64,000 bases of DNA from Phyllobacterium sophorae. Its GTDB lineage: Bacteria > Pseudomonadota > Alphaproteobacteria > Rhizobiales > Rhizobiaceae. The DNA is taken from the NCBI RefSeq assembly GCF_003010965.1, contig NZ_PGGM01000001.1, forward strand, positions 1 through 64,000, given 5' to 3'. The position numbers were made by a program, and so were the translations under genes. The notes below the pieces were generated by a model. That model saw only the letters and a program-made list of their open reading frames with translations. It was not told the DNA's origin and made no database searches. Position 1 is the stretch's first letter. Each line of letters starts with the position of its first letter. Of this stretch, positions 50,599 through 60,313 are shown one piece after another.

Positions 50599-52509
50599 TC
50601 AGTCGTTCTTGACGCCGATACCCCGCGCATTCAGCACGGCCGTGATCTCGTCGAGAATCGCTGGATCGTCGATAGTTGCTGGCATGTTCCAGGGCTCCCG
50701 GTCGGCAATTTTCTGCATCGTCCCGCGCAGGATCTTGCCAGAGCGTGTCTTTGGCAGGCGTTTTGCCGTAAGCGCCATTTTGAACGCCGCCACCGGCCCG
50801 ATCTTGTCGCGAATCAGGGCGACACAATCCTGCTCGATCTCGCTTTCAGCCCGGGTCACGCCGGATTTGAGCACGATGAAACCGCACGGTACCTGTCCTT
50901 TCAGATGATCGGCGATACCGATGACGGCGCATTCAGCCACATCGGGATGGCTCGAAAGGACTTCTTCCATTGCCCCGGTCGAAAGGCGATGCCCGGCGAC
51001 ATTGATGATGTCGTCGGTTCGGCTCATGATGTAGATATATCCATCCTCATCAATGATGCCGGCATCGGCGGTCTTGTAGTACCCAGGAAATTCCGTGACA
51101 TAAGCATCGCGGAACCGCTGGTCCGCATTCCACAGGGTCGGCAGGCAAGCGGGTGGAAGCGGCAGCTTGACGACGATATTGCCAAGTTCACCTCGCTTGA
51201 CCGGATGACCGGCATCGTCAAGCACCTGAACGTCATAGCCGGGCATCGGCACGGTCGGAGAACCGTATTTGACCGGCAGCATGCCGAGGCCCGCGGGATT
51301 AGCCGCCATCGGCCAGCCGCTCTCCGTCTGCCACCAATGATCGATGACCGGAACGCCCAGCTTCTCTTCAGCCCATTTGATCGTGTCCGTATCTGCACGT
51401 TCTCCGGCCAGAAACAGATATTTGAGCGATGAGAGATCATATTTGCCGATGAATTCGCCCTTCGGATCCTCTTTCTTTATGGCCCGGAAAGCTGTCGGCG
51501 CGGTGAACAGCACTTTCACCTTGTGCTCGGAAATAACCCGCCAGAACGTGCCCGCATCGGGCGTTCCCACCGGCTTTCCCTCATAAAGGATGCTTGTCGC
51601 ACCGATAAACAGCGGCGCATAGGCGATGTAGGAATGACCTACCGCCCAGCCGATATCCGAGGCCGCCCAGAATACGTCGCCTGCCTTTGTATCGTATACC
51701 GCGCCCATCGACCAGGCGAGCGCCACCAGATGCCCGCCATTATCGCGCACAACGCCCTTGGGTTGGCCGGTGGTGCCGGAGGTGTAGAGAATATAGAGCG
51801 GGTCGGTCGCCTTTACTGCCGCACAGGCGATCTCACGGCCGGTGGCCGCAGCGACCGCCTCGGCATAATCGAAATCGCGTCCTTCGACGAGCGCATGCGG
51901 CTGTTGCGAACGGACGAGAACAAGACATGTCTTGACCTTGTGCACTGCCTGCTCGATCGCCTTGTCGAGCATTGGCTTGTAGGCGACGACGCGTCCCGGC
52001 TCGAGGCCGCAGGAAGTAGCGATGATCATCACCGGCTTGGCGTCGTCGATGCGGGTCGCCAATTCGTGCGCGGCGAAGCCGCCAAAGACGACGGAATGCA
52101 CGGCACCGATGCGTGCGCAAGCAAGCATCGCGACCACAGCTTCCGGCACCATCGCCATATAGATGATAACCCGGTCGCCCTTCTGCACGCCCTTGTCGGT
52201 GAGGACGGCAGCCAGTGCATTGATGTCGCTGAGAAGCTCGGCATAAGTGATCTTGCGCTGTGTGCCCGTTACTGCGCTGTCGTAAATGAGAGCGACCTGA
52301 TCAGCCCGGCCGTTCTGAACATGCCGGTCGACGGCATTGTGACAGGTGTTGCACTCGGCACCAGCATACCAGCGCCCATATGGTCCATCGTCCGCATCGA
52401 AAACTTTATCCCAAGGCTTGCTCCAGTCGATCGCCACGGCGGCGTGGGCCCAGAATGCCATCGGGGCGGCCTGCCACTCCTGATAGACCTCGTTGTATCG
52501 TGATGTCAT
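50599..52509 (-). CDS. prpE: Propionate-CoA ligase
   Basis: This 636-residue AMP-forming acyl-CoA synthetase has the full motif set: YILYTSGTTGQPKGVVRDNG (AMP-binding), FLAGERADTDTIKWAEE, VIDHWWQTESGWPMAANP, the hinge and adenylation-to-thioester motif YKTADAGIIDEDGYIYIMSR and GHRLSTGAMEEVLSSHPDVA, and the catalytic Lys near the end in RLPKTRSGKILRGTMQ. The end KIADREPWNMPATIDDPAIL is typical of PrpE/ACSS3 rather than acetyl-CoA synthetase. It should activate propionate for the methylcitrate or methylmalonyl pathway. ATG 52509 gives the family N-terminus (MTSRYNEVYQEW). It stands alone. Confidence 0.92.
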   Translation of the reverse strand: MTSRYNEVYQEWQAAPMAFWAHAAVAIDWSKPWDKVFDADDGPYGRWYAGAECNTCHNAVDRHVQNGRADQVALIYDSAVTGTQRKITYAELLSDINALAAVLTDKGVQKGDRVIIYMAMVPEAVVAMLACARIGAVHSVVFGGFAAHELATRIDDAKPVMIIATSCGLEPGRVVAYKPMLDKAIEQAVHKVKTCLVLVRSQQPHALVEGRDFDYAEAVAAATGREIACAAVKATDPLYILYTSGTTGQPKGVVRDNGGHLVALAWSMGAVYDTKAGDVFWAASDIGWAVGHSYIAYAPLFIGATSILYEGKPVGTPDAGTFWRVISEHKVKVLFTAPTAFRAIKKEDPKGEFIGKYDLSSLKYLFLAGERADTDTIKWAEEKLGVPVIDHWWQTESGWPMAANPAGLGMLPVKYGSPTVPMPGYDVQVLDDAGHPVKRGELGNIVVKLPLPPACLPTLWNADQRFRDAYVTEFPGYYKTADAGIIDEDGYIYIMSRTDDIINVAGHRLSTGAMEEVLSSHPDVAECAVIGIADHLKGQVPCGFIVLKSGVTRAESEIEQDCVALIRDKIGPVAAFKMALTAKRLPKTRSGKILRGTMQKIADREPWNMPATIDDPAILDEITAVLNARGIGVKND

Positions 52510-52635
52510 GAATATCCTCCCAGATCCGACAGCATCCCCAATGTCATAAGCAGAGTCAAAGGCCGAATTGACAATCTCGTATGGAACGCTCACAGCTCGC
52601 ATTTCCGATCACACCGTGCGGACAGAAGCAAACCG

Positions 52636-52797
52636 ATGACCAAAATCCTGCCATTCGCACTGATCTTGATGATGGCATTGCACATCATCAAGCCACTCGG
52701 ATGGCCGGGGCTCAAGAAGCGTGGTGATTTTTGGAAGATTGCCGCGGGAGCCATTGTGGCAATGTTTATCGTCGTGCTCGCCGGCCACGCGGGCTGA
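52636..52797 (+). CDS. Small two-helix membrane protein
   Basis: This 53-residue protein starts MTKILPFALILMMALHIIKP and has a second hydrophobic segment, FWKIAAGAIVAMFIVVLAGH, with a positive GLKKRGD loop between. Similar mini-proteins are found in many Hyphomicrobiales and I know no function. The start is preceded by AGAAGCAAACCG. It is divergent from prpE and convergent with the GDSL hydrolase. It is too short for many gene callers. Confidence 0.65.
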   Translation: MTKILPFALILMMALHIIKPLGWPGLKKRGDFWKIAAGAIVAMFIVVLAGHAG

Positions 52798-52804
52798 GCG
52801 TGTC

Positions 52805-53554
52805 CTAGGACGATGCCCGTCCATTATCGATGTCAGGCAAGTTGAGAACATAGGGCACAAGGTGTCTTGCCCAGGCGTCGTAGCCCAGCGCGGAAGCATG
52901 AAAACCGTCGCTGGAGAAGCCTTCCGGTCCCTCCACGGGCAGACGTGTCGCAGGAATCGCCATGCGCTCGCGGCACAGTCGTTCTCCCAGCTTGTTTATG
53001 GCGTCGGCCCTGCCCTCGAGGATACGGCCAAGCAATCCTGGCATGGCGGGGACATCGCGAAAATCGATAATCTTCGACCAGACGATATGCGCTTCCGGCC
53101 ATTTCGCCTTCAAAGCATAGAGCAGACCACCGAATTCCCTCTTGAAGCGCGGAAGGGAGTGAAAGTTCTTGGTGTCATTGGTGCCGGTCGTCAGCACGAT
53201 ATGGGTCCACAAGCCGCGCTCGATGTTGGGCACCACGTGATCGCGCAATTGCCCCGAAGTCGCTGAATTAAAGCCGGCTGCCCGCCAGATGATCTTGCGG
53301 CCGGTACGCCCCTGCAAATGCACTGCAAGCCGCACGCATAGCCCTTGCCAGGGATCGGTGATGCCAACGCCTGCGGCCGAAGAATCGCCCAGAACGAGAA
53401 GCCTGATCGCAGGGTCCTTGCCAGCGATTTCGCCCATTGGCAGAGCGCTTGGCGGCAGCATTCGCTCCGTTCGCAAACGCACGCCTATGCCTTGCCAGGC
53501 ATAGACAGGATAGAGCAGCCAGCTGACCAGCGGATGGAAGGGTGATGATGTCAT
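52805..53554 (-). CDS. SGNH/GDSL-family hydrolase
   Basis: This 249-residue protein has the SGNH blocks: the nucleophile Ser in LLVLGDSSAAGVGI, the oxyanion Asn in LTTGTNDTKNF and the catalytic Asp-x-x-His in GFSSDGFHASALGYDAW. It begins with a hydrophobic stretch but no clear signal peptide; the first 30 residues (FHPLVSWLLYPVYAWQGIGV) may be a membrane anchor. It should hydrolyse an ester, perhaps at the membrane surface. ATG 53554 is the simplest start; 53563 is also in frame. It is downstream of the fba terminator on the same strand. Confidence 0.85.
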   Translation of the reverse strand: MTSSPFHPLVSWLLYPVYAWQGIGVRLRTERMLPPSALPMGEIAGKDPAIRLLVLGDSSAAGVGITDPWQGLCVRLAVHLQGRTGRKIIWRAAGFNSATSGQLRDHVVPNIERGLWTHIVLTTGTNDTKNFHSLPRFKREFGGLLYALKAKWPEAHIVWSKIIDFRDVPAMPGLLGRILEGRADAINKLGERLCRERMAIPATRLPVEGPEGFSSDGFHASALGYDAWARHLVPYVLNLPDIDNGRASS

Positions 53555-53572
53555 TACCCGCAATTACCCCAC

Positions 53573-53603
53573 AAAAAAGCCCGGACTGATTCCAGTCCGG
53601 GCT
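53573..53603 (-). terminator. Rho-independent terminator of fbaB
   Basis: agcccggact (53578-53587) and agtccgggct (53594-53603) form a 10-bp perfect stem with a 6-base loop. On the minus strand it is followed by six T (53573-53578), 30 bp after the fbaB stop. Confidence 0.9.
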
Positions 53604-53633
53604 CCATGAGATACGCTTTTGGATAAAAAACGC

Positions 53634-54659
53634 TTAAGCCGCCTTTTCCAGGTCTTTTTTCCAGCCGCCGGTTGCGGCGAGGCCGTTCATTTTGGCGCGA
53701 TGCGTAAAGGCGCGTTGGCCCGCTGCAAAATTCTCCGGCTTGCCATTCCAGGCATTCAATGCGGCCGCTTGCAGCGCCCGGCCATAGGAGAAGGTAAGCT
53801 TCCACGGCGTTGTATAATTCGCATTCATCGCCGAAAGATGCGCAGTAGCTTCTTCGTCGCTTTGACCACCGGAAAGGAAAGCGATGCCCGGAACTGCCGC
53901 CGGGACCGTCGATTTCAACAGGCGTACAGTCTGTTCAGCCACCTGCTCGACCGAAGCCGTGCGGGCGTTCTTGCCATCGATGACCATGTTCGGCTTGAGG
54001 ATCATGCCTTCCAGCACGACGCGGGCGTCATAAAGTTCGTCGAAGACCGTTTTCAGGACCCATTCGGTGACCTCGTAGCAGCGCTCGATCGAGTGGGTGG
54101 CGGGCTTGCCATCCATAAGCACTTCCGGCTCGACGATCGGAACGATTCCAGCTTCCTGGCAGAGGGCCGCATAACGGGCCAGTGCTTGGGCGTTCTGCTT
54201 GACTGCACCCCATGTCGGTACACCGTCAGCAATGGCAATCACGCCGCGCCATTTGGCGAATCGTGCGCCGAGTTTGTAATATTCCTGGAGACGCTCCCGC
54301 AGGCCGTCGAGGCCCTCTGTGATGGTCTCACCCGGGAAACCGGCAAGCGGCTTCGCGCCTGCATCGACCTTGATCCCGGGAATGCAGCCGGCAGCCTTCA
54401 TGATCTGAACAAAGGGGGTTCCATCCTTGGCGTTCTGCCGAATGGTCTCGTCGTAAAGGATAACGCCGGAAATGTGGTTCTTCATCGCGTCGCCGGAGCG
54501 GAACAGCATCTCGCGATAGTCACGCCGGCTATCGGCGGTCGATTCCAGTCCGATCGTATCGAACCGCTTCTTGATCGTTGCGGTACTCTCATCTGCAGCA
54601 AGGAGACCCTTGCCCTTGGCAACCATTGCAATCGCGATATCTTCGAGGCGTTCAGTCAT
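53634..54659 (-). CDS. fbaB: Class I fructose-bisphosphate aldolase
   Basis: This 341-residue enzyme is a class I aldolase of the animal/plant-like type: KGKGLLAADESTATIKKRFD, the region with the Schiff-base Lys in MILKPNMVIDGK (about residue 225), and IAFLSGGQSDEEATAHLSAM. It interconverts fructose-1,6-bisphosphate with dihydroxyacetone phosphate and glyceraldehyde-3-phosphate. It is the last gene of the tkt-gap-pgk-fba run. ATG 54659 has no strong ribosome binding site but a GGAGTGAAATAG sequence lies upstream. It ends with a clear terminator. Confidence 0.95.
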   Translation of the reverse strand: MTERLEDIAIAMVAKGKGLLAADESTATIKKRFDTIGLESTADSRRDYREMLFRSGDAMKNHISGVILYDETIRQNAKDGTPFVQIMKAAGCIPGIKVDAGAKPLAGFPGETITEGLDGLRERLQEYYKLGARFAKWRGVIAIADGVPTWGAVKQNAQALARYAALCQEAGIVPIVEPEVLMDGKPATHSIERCYEVTEWVLKTVFDELYDARVVLEGMILKPNMVIDGKNARTASVEQVAEQTVRLLKSTVPAAVPGIAFLSGGQSDEEATAHLSAMNANYTTPWKLTFSYGRALQAAALNAWNGKPENFAAGQRAFTHRAKMNGLAATGGWKKDLEKAA

Positions 54660-54834
54660 AGACTATTTCACTCCGTTTCCTGTGCTCCGGGCCATACCAG
54701 AAGCCTATGACAAACGAAATGGCGCTCCAAGGTATTGAAACGATTGAAATTTTTTCAACCGATTTAACTGGATAACATTTCTTGTTCGTCGTTAACCGGG
54801 ACCCGTAAGGACCCCGATTATACACGAAAAAAGG
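54660..54834. other. Gap between pgk and fbaB
   Basis: These 175 bp between pgk and fbaB are AT-rich at 54715-54785 (aaattttttcaacc near 54745). They could hold a promoter for fbaB. No repeat or gene is seen. Confidence 0.3.
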
Positions 54835-56028
54835 TCAGCGCTTCAAAACGTCGACACCTGGCAGCGGCTTGCCTTCCATCCATTCAAGGAAAGCGCCGCC
54901 TGCCGTCGAAACATAGCTGAAGTCATCGGCAACGCCGGCATGATTGAGAGCAGCCACGGTATCGCCGCCCCCCGCCACCGAGACGAGCTTGCCGGCCTTC
55001 GTCCGTGCAGCCACATGACGCGCGGCAGCTACCGTCGCCTGATCGAAAGGATGCAGCTCGAAGGCGCCGAGCGGTCCATTCCAGACCAGCGTCGATGCGT
55101 CATCGATCGCACCCTTGATGCGTTCAATCGATTGCGGACCGACATCGAGGATCATGCCATCTTCCGGTATGGCATCGAGACCATAGGCGCGGTGCGGTGC
55201 ATTCGCCTCGAAATGCCAGGCAACGACAGCGTCCACCGGCAGGATGATCGTGCAGTTCGCGGCGTTCGCCTTGGCCATGATTTCGCGAGCAGTGGCGGCA
55301 AGGTCGTGTTCGCACAGCGATTTGCCCACCTTGACACCCTGAGCCGCGAGGAAGGTATTGGCCATGCCGCCGCCAATGACCAGCGCATCGACTTTCTGAA
55401 CCAGATTGCCAAGGAGGTCGAGCTTGGACGAAACCTTGGCGCCACCAACAATGGCAACGACCGGACGTTCCGGATTGCCAAGCCCCTTTTCCAGCGCCAG
55501 CAGTTCGGCCTGCATGGTGCGGCCCGCATAAGCCGGCAACACGTGGGCGAGACCCTCGGTTGAAGCGTGGGCACGATGGGCGGCGGAGAACGCATCGTTG
55601 ACGTAAATATCGCCATTGGCAGCCAGCGCCGTCACGTGGGCAAGATCGTTTTTCTCCTCCCCCTTGTGAAAGCGGGTGTTTTCCAGAAGCAGGATATCGC
55701 CGTCCTTCAGCTTGGCAATTGCCGCCGCTGCCTTTTCACCGATGCTGTCTTCGGCAAAATATACGTTGCGGTCGATGACCTTGGAAACGGCATGCGCAAT
55801 GGGCTTCAGGGAAAATTCCGCTGTCGGCCCATCCTTCGGACGACCGAAATGCGCCAGCAGAAGGACTTTTGCGCCCTTTTTCGACAATTCGAGAATAGTT
55901 GGCGCGACACGTTCGATACGCGTTGCGTCGGTGACGGCGCCGTCCGCAACAGGAACATTCAGATCAACACGCAGGAGAACGCGTTTTCCCGCAACATCGG
56001 CATCATCAAGCGTCTTGAAAGCTGGCAT
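54835..56028 (-). CDS. pgk: Phosphoglycerate kinase
   Basis: This 397-residue enzyme transfers phosphate from 1,3-bisphosphoglycerate to ADP. Landmarks are [20 protein letters not shown] at the start, [18 protein letters not shown], the substrate loop and [36 protein letters not shown] and the C-terminal nucleotide motif [17 protein letters not shown]. The ATG at 56028 has GAGGG at the right distance; one at 56034 is also possible. Between it and gap lies a 108-bp structured repeat, which could affect relative expression in this run. Confidence 0.96.
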   Translation of the reverse strand: MPAFKTLDDADVAGKRVLLRVDLNVPVADGAVTDATRIERVAPTILELSKKGAKVLLLAHFGRPKDGPTAEFSLKPIAHAVSKVIDRNVYFAEDSIGEKAAAAIAKLKDGDILLLENTRFHKGEEKNDLAHVTALAANGDIYVNDAFSAAHRAHASTEGLAHVLPAYAGRTMQAELLALEKGLGNPERPVVAIVGGAKVSSKLDLLGNLVQKVDALVIGGGMANTFLAAQGVKVGKSLCEHDLAATAREIMAKANAANCTIILPVDAVVAWHFEANAPHRAYGLDAIPEDGMILDVGPQSIERIKGAIDDASTLVWNGPLGAFELHPFDQATVAAARHVAARTKAGKLVSVAGGGDTVAALNHAGVADDFSYVSTAGGAFLEWMEGKPLPGVDVLKR

Positions 56029-56168
56029 GGTCATCACCCTCGTCTGAACGGTACCCGTTCGACATGCAAGCCAAACGGTCCGGATACTCTTATTAAGAAA
56101 CCAAAATGACGGGTGTTGTCGACCCGCCATTTTGTTTCATGCAGTAGCCATCTGGAACCCTTTTGAGA

Positions 56169-56276
56169 ATTCAGCCTGATGGGGGATCTGGTACGGTTTT
56201 CGGGAACCGGAGCGCAGTGGACTTTAGGTCCATGAGCACCGGAAGCGCGGAAAGTCGCATCAGATGCCCATCAGGG
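56169..56276. repeat. 108-bp structured intergenic repeat, copy A
   Basis: The element lies between the gap stop (56295) and the pgk start (56028). Its outer arms cctgatggg (56175-56183) and cccatcagg (56267-56275) are a perfect inverted repeat, and the next layer (atctg/cagat) is also complementary. The centre has tggac-tttag-gtcca and two direct accgga-type motifs. It aligns without gaps to copy B (60314-60421): I count 83 identical bases of 108. It may be a mobile-repeat relic, a processed mRNA structure or a multi-copy sRNA gene. Confidence 0.7.
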
Positions 56277-56294
56277 TAAAGTTATCAAATGGTC

Positions 56295-57302
56295 TCAGAT
56301 CACCTTGCCGAAGGCAACAGCGGTATCGCCCATACGGTTCGAGAAGCCCCACTCATTGTCGTACCAGGAAAGGACGCGTACGAATGTACCTTCCATGACC
56401 TTGGTCTGGCTGATGTGAAAGATTGAAGAATGCGGATCGTGATTGAAGTCGATCGAAACATTCGGTTCGTCCGTATAGCCGAGAATGCCTTTCAGCTTGC
56501 CGTTGGCAGCTGATTTGACCGCGTCATTGATCTCAGCAACCGTCGTCGACTTCTTGGCGATGAACTTGAAATCCACGACCGAGACATTCGGGGTAGGGAC
56601 GCGGATTGATGTACCGTCCAGCTTGCCATTGAGTTCCGGAAGCACCAGGCCGACGGCCTTGGCGGCGCCAGTCGATGTCGGGATCATCGACAGGGCTGCA
56701 GCGCGGCCGCGATAGAGATCCTTGTGCATCGTATCGAGCGTTGGCTGGTCGCCGGTGTAGCTGTGGATGGTCGTCATGAAGCCATGATCGATACCAACGG
56801 CTTCATGCAGCACATAGGCAACTGGCGCGAGGCAGTTGGTCGTGCAGGAAGCATTGGAAATCACCATATGCTCCTTGGTCAACTTGTGATCATTGACGCC
56901 GAAAACGACGGTAAGATCAGCACCTTCCGCGGGTGCGGAAACGATAACGCGCTTCGCACCGGCTTCGAGGTGCGCGGCCGCCTTGTCGCGAGCCGTGAAA
57001 ATACCGGTGCATTCAAGCGCGATATCAACGTCCAGCTCTTTCCACGGCAGTTCGACCGGATTGCGCACAGCGGTGACCTTGATCGGACCGCGTCCAACAT
57101 CGATCGTGTCGCCGGAAACCGTCACGGTTCCCGGAAACCGGCCATGAACGCTATCGTAACGCATCAGATGTGCGTTGGTCTCGACCGGACCAAGATCGTT
57201 GATCGCAACGACTTCAATGTCGGTGCGGCCGGATTCCACGATGGCGCGAAGAACATTGCGGCCGATACGGCCAAATCCGTTGATTGCAACGCGAACTGTC
57301 AT
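56295..57302 (-). CDS. gap: Glyceraldehyde-3-phosphate dehydrogenase, type I
   Basis: This 335-residue enzyme has the NAD-binding opening [20 protein letters not shown], the catalytic Cys in [20 protein letters not shown], the catalytic His in [11 protein letters not shown] and the C-terminal [19 protein letters not shown]. It is the classic type I glycolytic form. It lies in the minus-strand run tkt, gap, pgk, fbaB. ATG 57302 is preceded by AAGGAGAAGATAAAA, a strong ribosome binding site. Confidence 0.97.
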   Translation of the reverse strand: MTVRVAINGFGRIGRNVLRAIVESGRTDIEVVAINDLGPVETNAHLMRYDSVHGRFPGTVTVSGDTIDVGRGPIKVTAVRNPVELPWKELDVDIALECTGIFTARDKAAAHLEAGAKRVIVSAPAEGADLTVVFGVNDHKLTKEHMVISNASCTTNCLAPVAYVLHEAVGIDHGFMTTIHSYTGDQPTLDTMHKDLYRGRAAALSMIPTSTGAAKAVGLVLPELNGKLDGTSIRVPTPNVSVVDFKFIAKKSTTVAEINDAVKSAANGKLKGILGYTDEPNVSIDFNHDPHSSIFHISQTKVMEGTFVRVLSWYDNEWGFSNRMGDTAVAFGKVI

Positions 57303-57362
57303 TTTTATCTTCTCCTTGGGTATTTCCGAGCCCTGGCCTGGATTGTGCGGGAAATCCGTAGA

Positions 57363-59348
57363 TTATTTCAACTTGCTTTCTGCCGCTGCGACAATTGCGT
57401 CCGCAGTGATGCCGAAATGCTTGTAGAGCGCTTCGATCGGGCCGCTGGCACCAAAGCCGGTCATGCCTACGAATATGCCATCGAGACCGATGAAGCGATC
57501 CCAGCCAAGACGAATGGCAGCCTCAACCGCGACCTTGACCGGCGCATCGCCGATCAGCGCCCGCTTGTATTCGTCGCTCTGCTGTTCGAACAACTCGAAG
57601 CAGGGCACCGAAACCACACGGGCCGGATGGCCATTCTGTTCCAGCTGCGCGCGTGCATTGAGGGCGATCTCGACTTCCGAGCCGGTTGCGAAGATCGTAA
57701 CTTCCGCCTTGCCGCTTGCAGGCGCGAGTTCGTATGCGCCATAGGCGCATTTGTTCTCGTCGACGTGTTCCGTGCGAACCGTCGGCAGGTTCTGGCGGGT
57801 AAGGGCAATCGTCGATGGAGTCTTGCGTGACTTGAGCGCCAGTTCCCAGCATTCTGCGGTTTCAACAACGTCAGCAGGGCGGAAGACGTAATTGTTCGGA
57901 ATGGCACGCAACGCGGCGAGGTGTTCTACCGGCTGGTGCGTCGGACCATCTTCGCCAAGGCCGATCGAGTCATGCGTCATGACATAGACGACGCGAATGC
58001 CCATCAGGCTCGAAAGTCGCATCGCGCCGCGCGCATAGTCGGAAAACGTCAGGAAGGTCCCCGAATAAGGGATGAGGCCGCCGTGCAGCGCCATACCGTT
58101 CATCGCCGCGGCCATGCCATGCTCGCGAACACCGTAGTGCACGTAGCGCTGGCCATAGTCTTCGGGCGTGATATTCTGGGTCTGGCTGGTCTTGGTGTTG
58201 TTCGACCCCGTCAAGTCGGCGGAACCGCCGATAGTCTCGGCCAGAACGCCATTGATGACTTCGAGCGCCATTTCGGAAGCCTTGCGGGTCGCAACCTTGG
58301 GCTTTTCTTCCGAAAGCTTCTTCTTGTAGGCAGTGATTGCTGCTTCGAAATTGCCCGGCAGATCACCGCGAACGCGGCGTTCGAATTCCGAGCGAGTCTC
58401 GGCATCGACGGATGCCAGGCGATCGTTCCAGGCCGCATACGCTCTCGAAGAGCGCTGGCCGGCTTCGCGCCATGCGCCGAGAATGTCTGCGGGAACAACA
58501 AATGGTTCCGATGTCCAGCCAAGTGCCTTGCGTGCGCCAGCGATTTCTTCGGCGCCGAGCGGCGAACCGTGAACCTTGTTGGTACCCGCCTTGGTCGGGG
58601 CGCCAAAACCGATCGTCGTCTTGCAGGCGATCAGGGTCGGCCTGTCTGACTTGTGCGCTTTCTCGATAGCAGTTGCGATGGCATCCTGATCGTGGCCGTC
58701 GATGCGCAGGGCGTTCCAGCCGGAAGCTTCGACGCGCGCGCACTGATCCGTATTGTCTGCAAGCGACACCGGACCATCGATGGAGATGTTGTTATCATCC
58801 CAGAAAACGATGAGCTTGTTCAGCTTGAGATGGCCGGCCAGCGCGATTGCTTCCTGGCTGATGCCTTCCATCAGGCAGCCGTCTCCGGCAATGACATAGG
58901 TATGGTGGTTTACCAGATCGTCGCCGAAATGCGCATTCATGATGCGCTCGGATAGTGCCATGCCGACGGAATTGGCAAGGCCCTGGCCAAGTGGGCCGGT
59001 CGTCGTTTCGATACCGGATGCATGGCCATATTCCGGATGGCCCGCGGTCCGGGAACCCAATTGCCGGAAATTCTTGATCTCGTCGATGGTCATGTCTTCG
59101 TAGCCGGTAAGATACAGCAGCGAATAGAGCAGCATCGAACCGTGTCCAGCCGAGAGCACGAAGCGGTCGCGGTCCGGCCAGTGCGGCGACTTCGGATCAA
59201 ATTTTAGGAACCGGGTATAAAGGACAGTCGCAATATCAGCTGCGCCCATGGGAAGACCCGGATGGCCCGAATTGGCTTTCTCCACTGCGTCCGCCGACAA
59301 AAAGCGGATTGCATTGGCCATTTGGTTGGATTTTTCAGAATTGGTCAT
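57363..59348 (-). CDS. tkt: Transketolase
   Basis: This 661-residue thiamine-diphosphate enzyme moves two-carbon units between sugar phosphates in the pentose phosphate and Calvin-type cycles. It has the cofactor-binding [20 protein letters not shown] and GHAS-region motifs, RRAFYRTSIRV-like loops are absent, and [31 protein letters not shown] and [20 protein letters not shown] are standard. It is the first gene of the glycolytic run. Upstream, at 59507-59535, is a Pho-box-like array. ATG 59348 is preceded by a weak ribosome binding site; no better in-frame start is seen. Confidence 0.96.
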   Translation of the reverse strand: MTNSEKSNQMANAIRFLSADAVEKANSGHPGLPMGAADIATVLYTRFLKFDPKSPHWPDRDRFVLSAGHGSMLLYSLLYLTGYEDMTIDEIKNFRQLGSRTAGHPEYGHASGIETTTGPLGQGLANSVGMALSERIMNAHFGDDLVNHHTYVIAGDGCLMEGISQEAIALAGHLKLNKLIVFWDDNNISIDGPVSLADNTDQCARVEASGWNALRIDGHDQDAIATAIEKAHKSDRPTLIACKTTIGFGAPTKAGTNKVHGSPLGAEEIAGARKALGWTSEPFVVPADILGAWREAGQRSSRAYAAWNDRLASVDAETRSEFERRVRGDLPGNFEAAITAYKKKLSEEKPKVATRKASEMALEVINGVLAETIGGSADLTGSNNTKTSQTQNITPEDYGQRYVHYGVREHGMAAAMNGMALHGGLIPYSGTFLTFSDYARGAMRLSSLMGIRVVYVMTHDSIGLGEDGPTHQPVEHLAALRAIPNNYVFRPADVVETAECWELALKSRKTPSTIALTRQNLPTVRTEHVDENKCAYGAYELAPASGKAEVTIFATGSEVEIALNARAQLEQNGHPARVVSVPCFELFEQQSDEYKRALIGDAPVKVAVEAAIRLGWDRFIGLDGIFVGMTGFGASGPIEALYKHFGITADAIVAAAESKLK

Positions 59349-59506
59349 GGTTACCGTCTTTCGAGGAGGAAAGGAGATGCCGTTTCTGGAAGCCGGTCAG
59401 ACAAAATCCAAAAGGCACGCTTCACATAGCAGGTGTCTTGATGGAGTCAATAAAACCTAGGCCAAATTGGGCCCATCGGCAAACAGGTCTTTCGCGGCAT
59501 GAGATT
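59349..59506. other. Upstream region of tkt
   Basis: These bases separate tkt (minus) from the DUF4164 gene (plus); the rest of the gap runs to 59643. A plus-strand mini-frame at 59377-59460 (27 residues, [16 protein letters not shown]...) starts after a GGAGGAAAGGAG sequence; I consider it unlikely to be a gene. The promoter of tkt should lie here or in the following 100 bp. Confidence 0.4.
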
Positions 59507-59535
59507 ATTATCGGTGCATGACCGAACCATGACAG
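59507..59535 (-). promoter_or_regulatory. Candidate PhoB box upstream of tkt
   Basis: On the minus strand the sequence reads ctgtcat-ggtt-cggtcat-gcac-cgataat. The first 7-mer is a perfect PhoB half-site, the second matches 6 of 7 and the third 4 of 7, at an 11-bp period. It lies 158 bp upstream of the tkt start. Distance and the weaker third unit leave doubt. Confidence 0.35.
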
Positions 59536-59643
59536 CTCGGATTGATTGACGCGGCGTTGATGTAACCCTTAGACTCTCCAACATAAGCTGTTCTTCTTTT
59601 TGCGATTCGTTTAAAAAGATTGACACATGGGGAAACGTTGAAA

Positions 59644-59916
59644 ATGGCATCGGAAGCCACCCTCAGACAGGTTCTTGAAAGACTGGAAAAATCTTTGGCG
59701 TCGCTTGAGGACGCGGTCGACTTGCGTCTTGAGCATGAAGGCGATTTTGCCGAAGCCGAAGAAGAGGTCCAGCGCATGAACATGGACCGGCGCAAGCTGG
59801 CACAGGAACTTGACGCGTCGGAAGGTCGAGCCGAGCGTCTCGAAGCCGCAAACAAGGAAGTTTCGCGCCGCCTTGTGGCGGCGATGGAATCCATTCGCAC
59901 GGTCCTTGATCGATAA
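59644..59916 (+). CDS. DUF4164 domain-containing coiled-coil protein
   Basis: This 90-residue protein is a single long coiled coil: RQVLERLEKSLASLEDAVDL then EEEVQRMNMDRRKLAQELDA and RRLVAAMESIRTVLDR. It is the DUF4164 family, found next to zapA in Hyphomicrobiales, and is thought to assist the ZapA-FtsZ ring by analogy, without proof. ATG 59644 is preceded by GGGGAAACGTTGAAA; the frame is open to 59620. It ends 18 bp before zapA. Confidence 0.85.
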   Translation: MASEATLRQVLERLEKSLASLEDAVDLRLEHEGDFAEAEEEVQRMNMDRRKLAQELDASEGRAERLEAANKEVSRRLVAAMESIRTVLDR

Positions 59917-59934
59917 AACTGGGAAAGACAAGCC

Positions 59935-60300
59935 ATGGCCACTGTAACAGTTACGATCGATGGCAAGGCCTACCGGATGGCCTGCGATGAGGGCCAGGAA
60001 CAGCATCTGACTGGCCTCGCCGAGCGTTTCGACCGCTACGTCACCCACCTCAAATCATCGTTTGGCGAAATCGGTGACCTGCGCCTCACTGTCATGGCCG
60101 GAATCATGGTCATGGATGAGCTCAGCGAGTTGCAAATGCGTCTCAAGGGCCTTGAAAATGAAGCCGAAGCGTTGCGCAAAAGCCGTGACGAAGCCTTGGC
60201 GAGAGCCGACAAGAACGATGCGGCAATCACCGGCGTCTTGTCGGAAGTGACAACCCGTATTGAGACGCTTGCAACCAAGCTCGCGCCAAAGGCGAATTAG
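59935..60300 (+). CDS. zapA: Cell division protein ZapA
   Basis: This 121-residue protein is ZapA, a Z-ring-associated bundling factor. Its N-terminal half has VTVTIDGKAYRMACDEGQEQ, HLTGLAERFDRYVTHL and FGEIGDLRLTVMAGIMVMDE, and its C-terminal half is a coiled coil with RLKGLENEAEALRKSRDEAL. It pairs with DUF4164 upstream, and the start ATG 59935 is preceded by GGGAAAGACAAGCC. The gene ends in TAG. The second FtsZ gene is elsewhere in this window, and the main ftsZ is not in it. Confidence 0.92.
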   Translation: MATVTVTIDGKAYRMACDEGQEQHLTGLAERFDRYVTHLKSSFGEIGDLRLTVMAGIMVMDELSELQMRLKGLENEAEALRKSRDEALARADKNDAAITGVLSEVTTRIETLATKLAPKAN

Positions 60301-60313
60301 AAGCCTTCCTAGG

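Noticed and set aside
56724-57830. Plus-strand frame of 368 codons opposite gap and tkt
   Set aside because: It crosses two well-defined minus-strand genes and matches no protein family I know.
59377-59460. 27-residue plus-strand frame with a strong ribosome-binding-like sequence upstream of tkt
   Set aside because: The protein is low-complexity and the purine-rich stretch could be chance; without conservation I do not call a gene.
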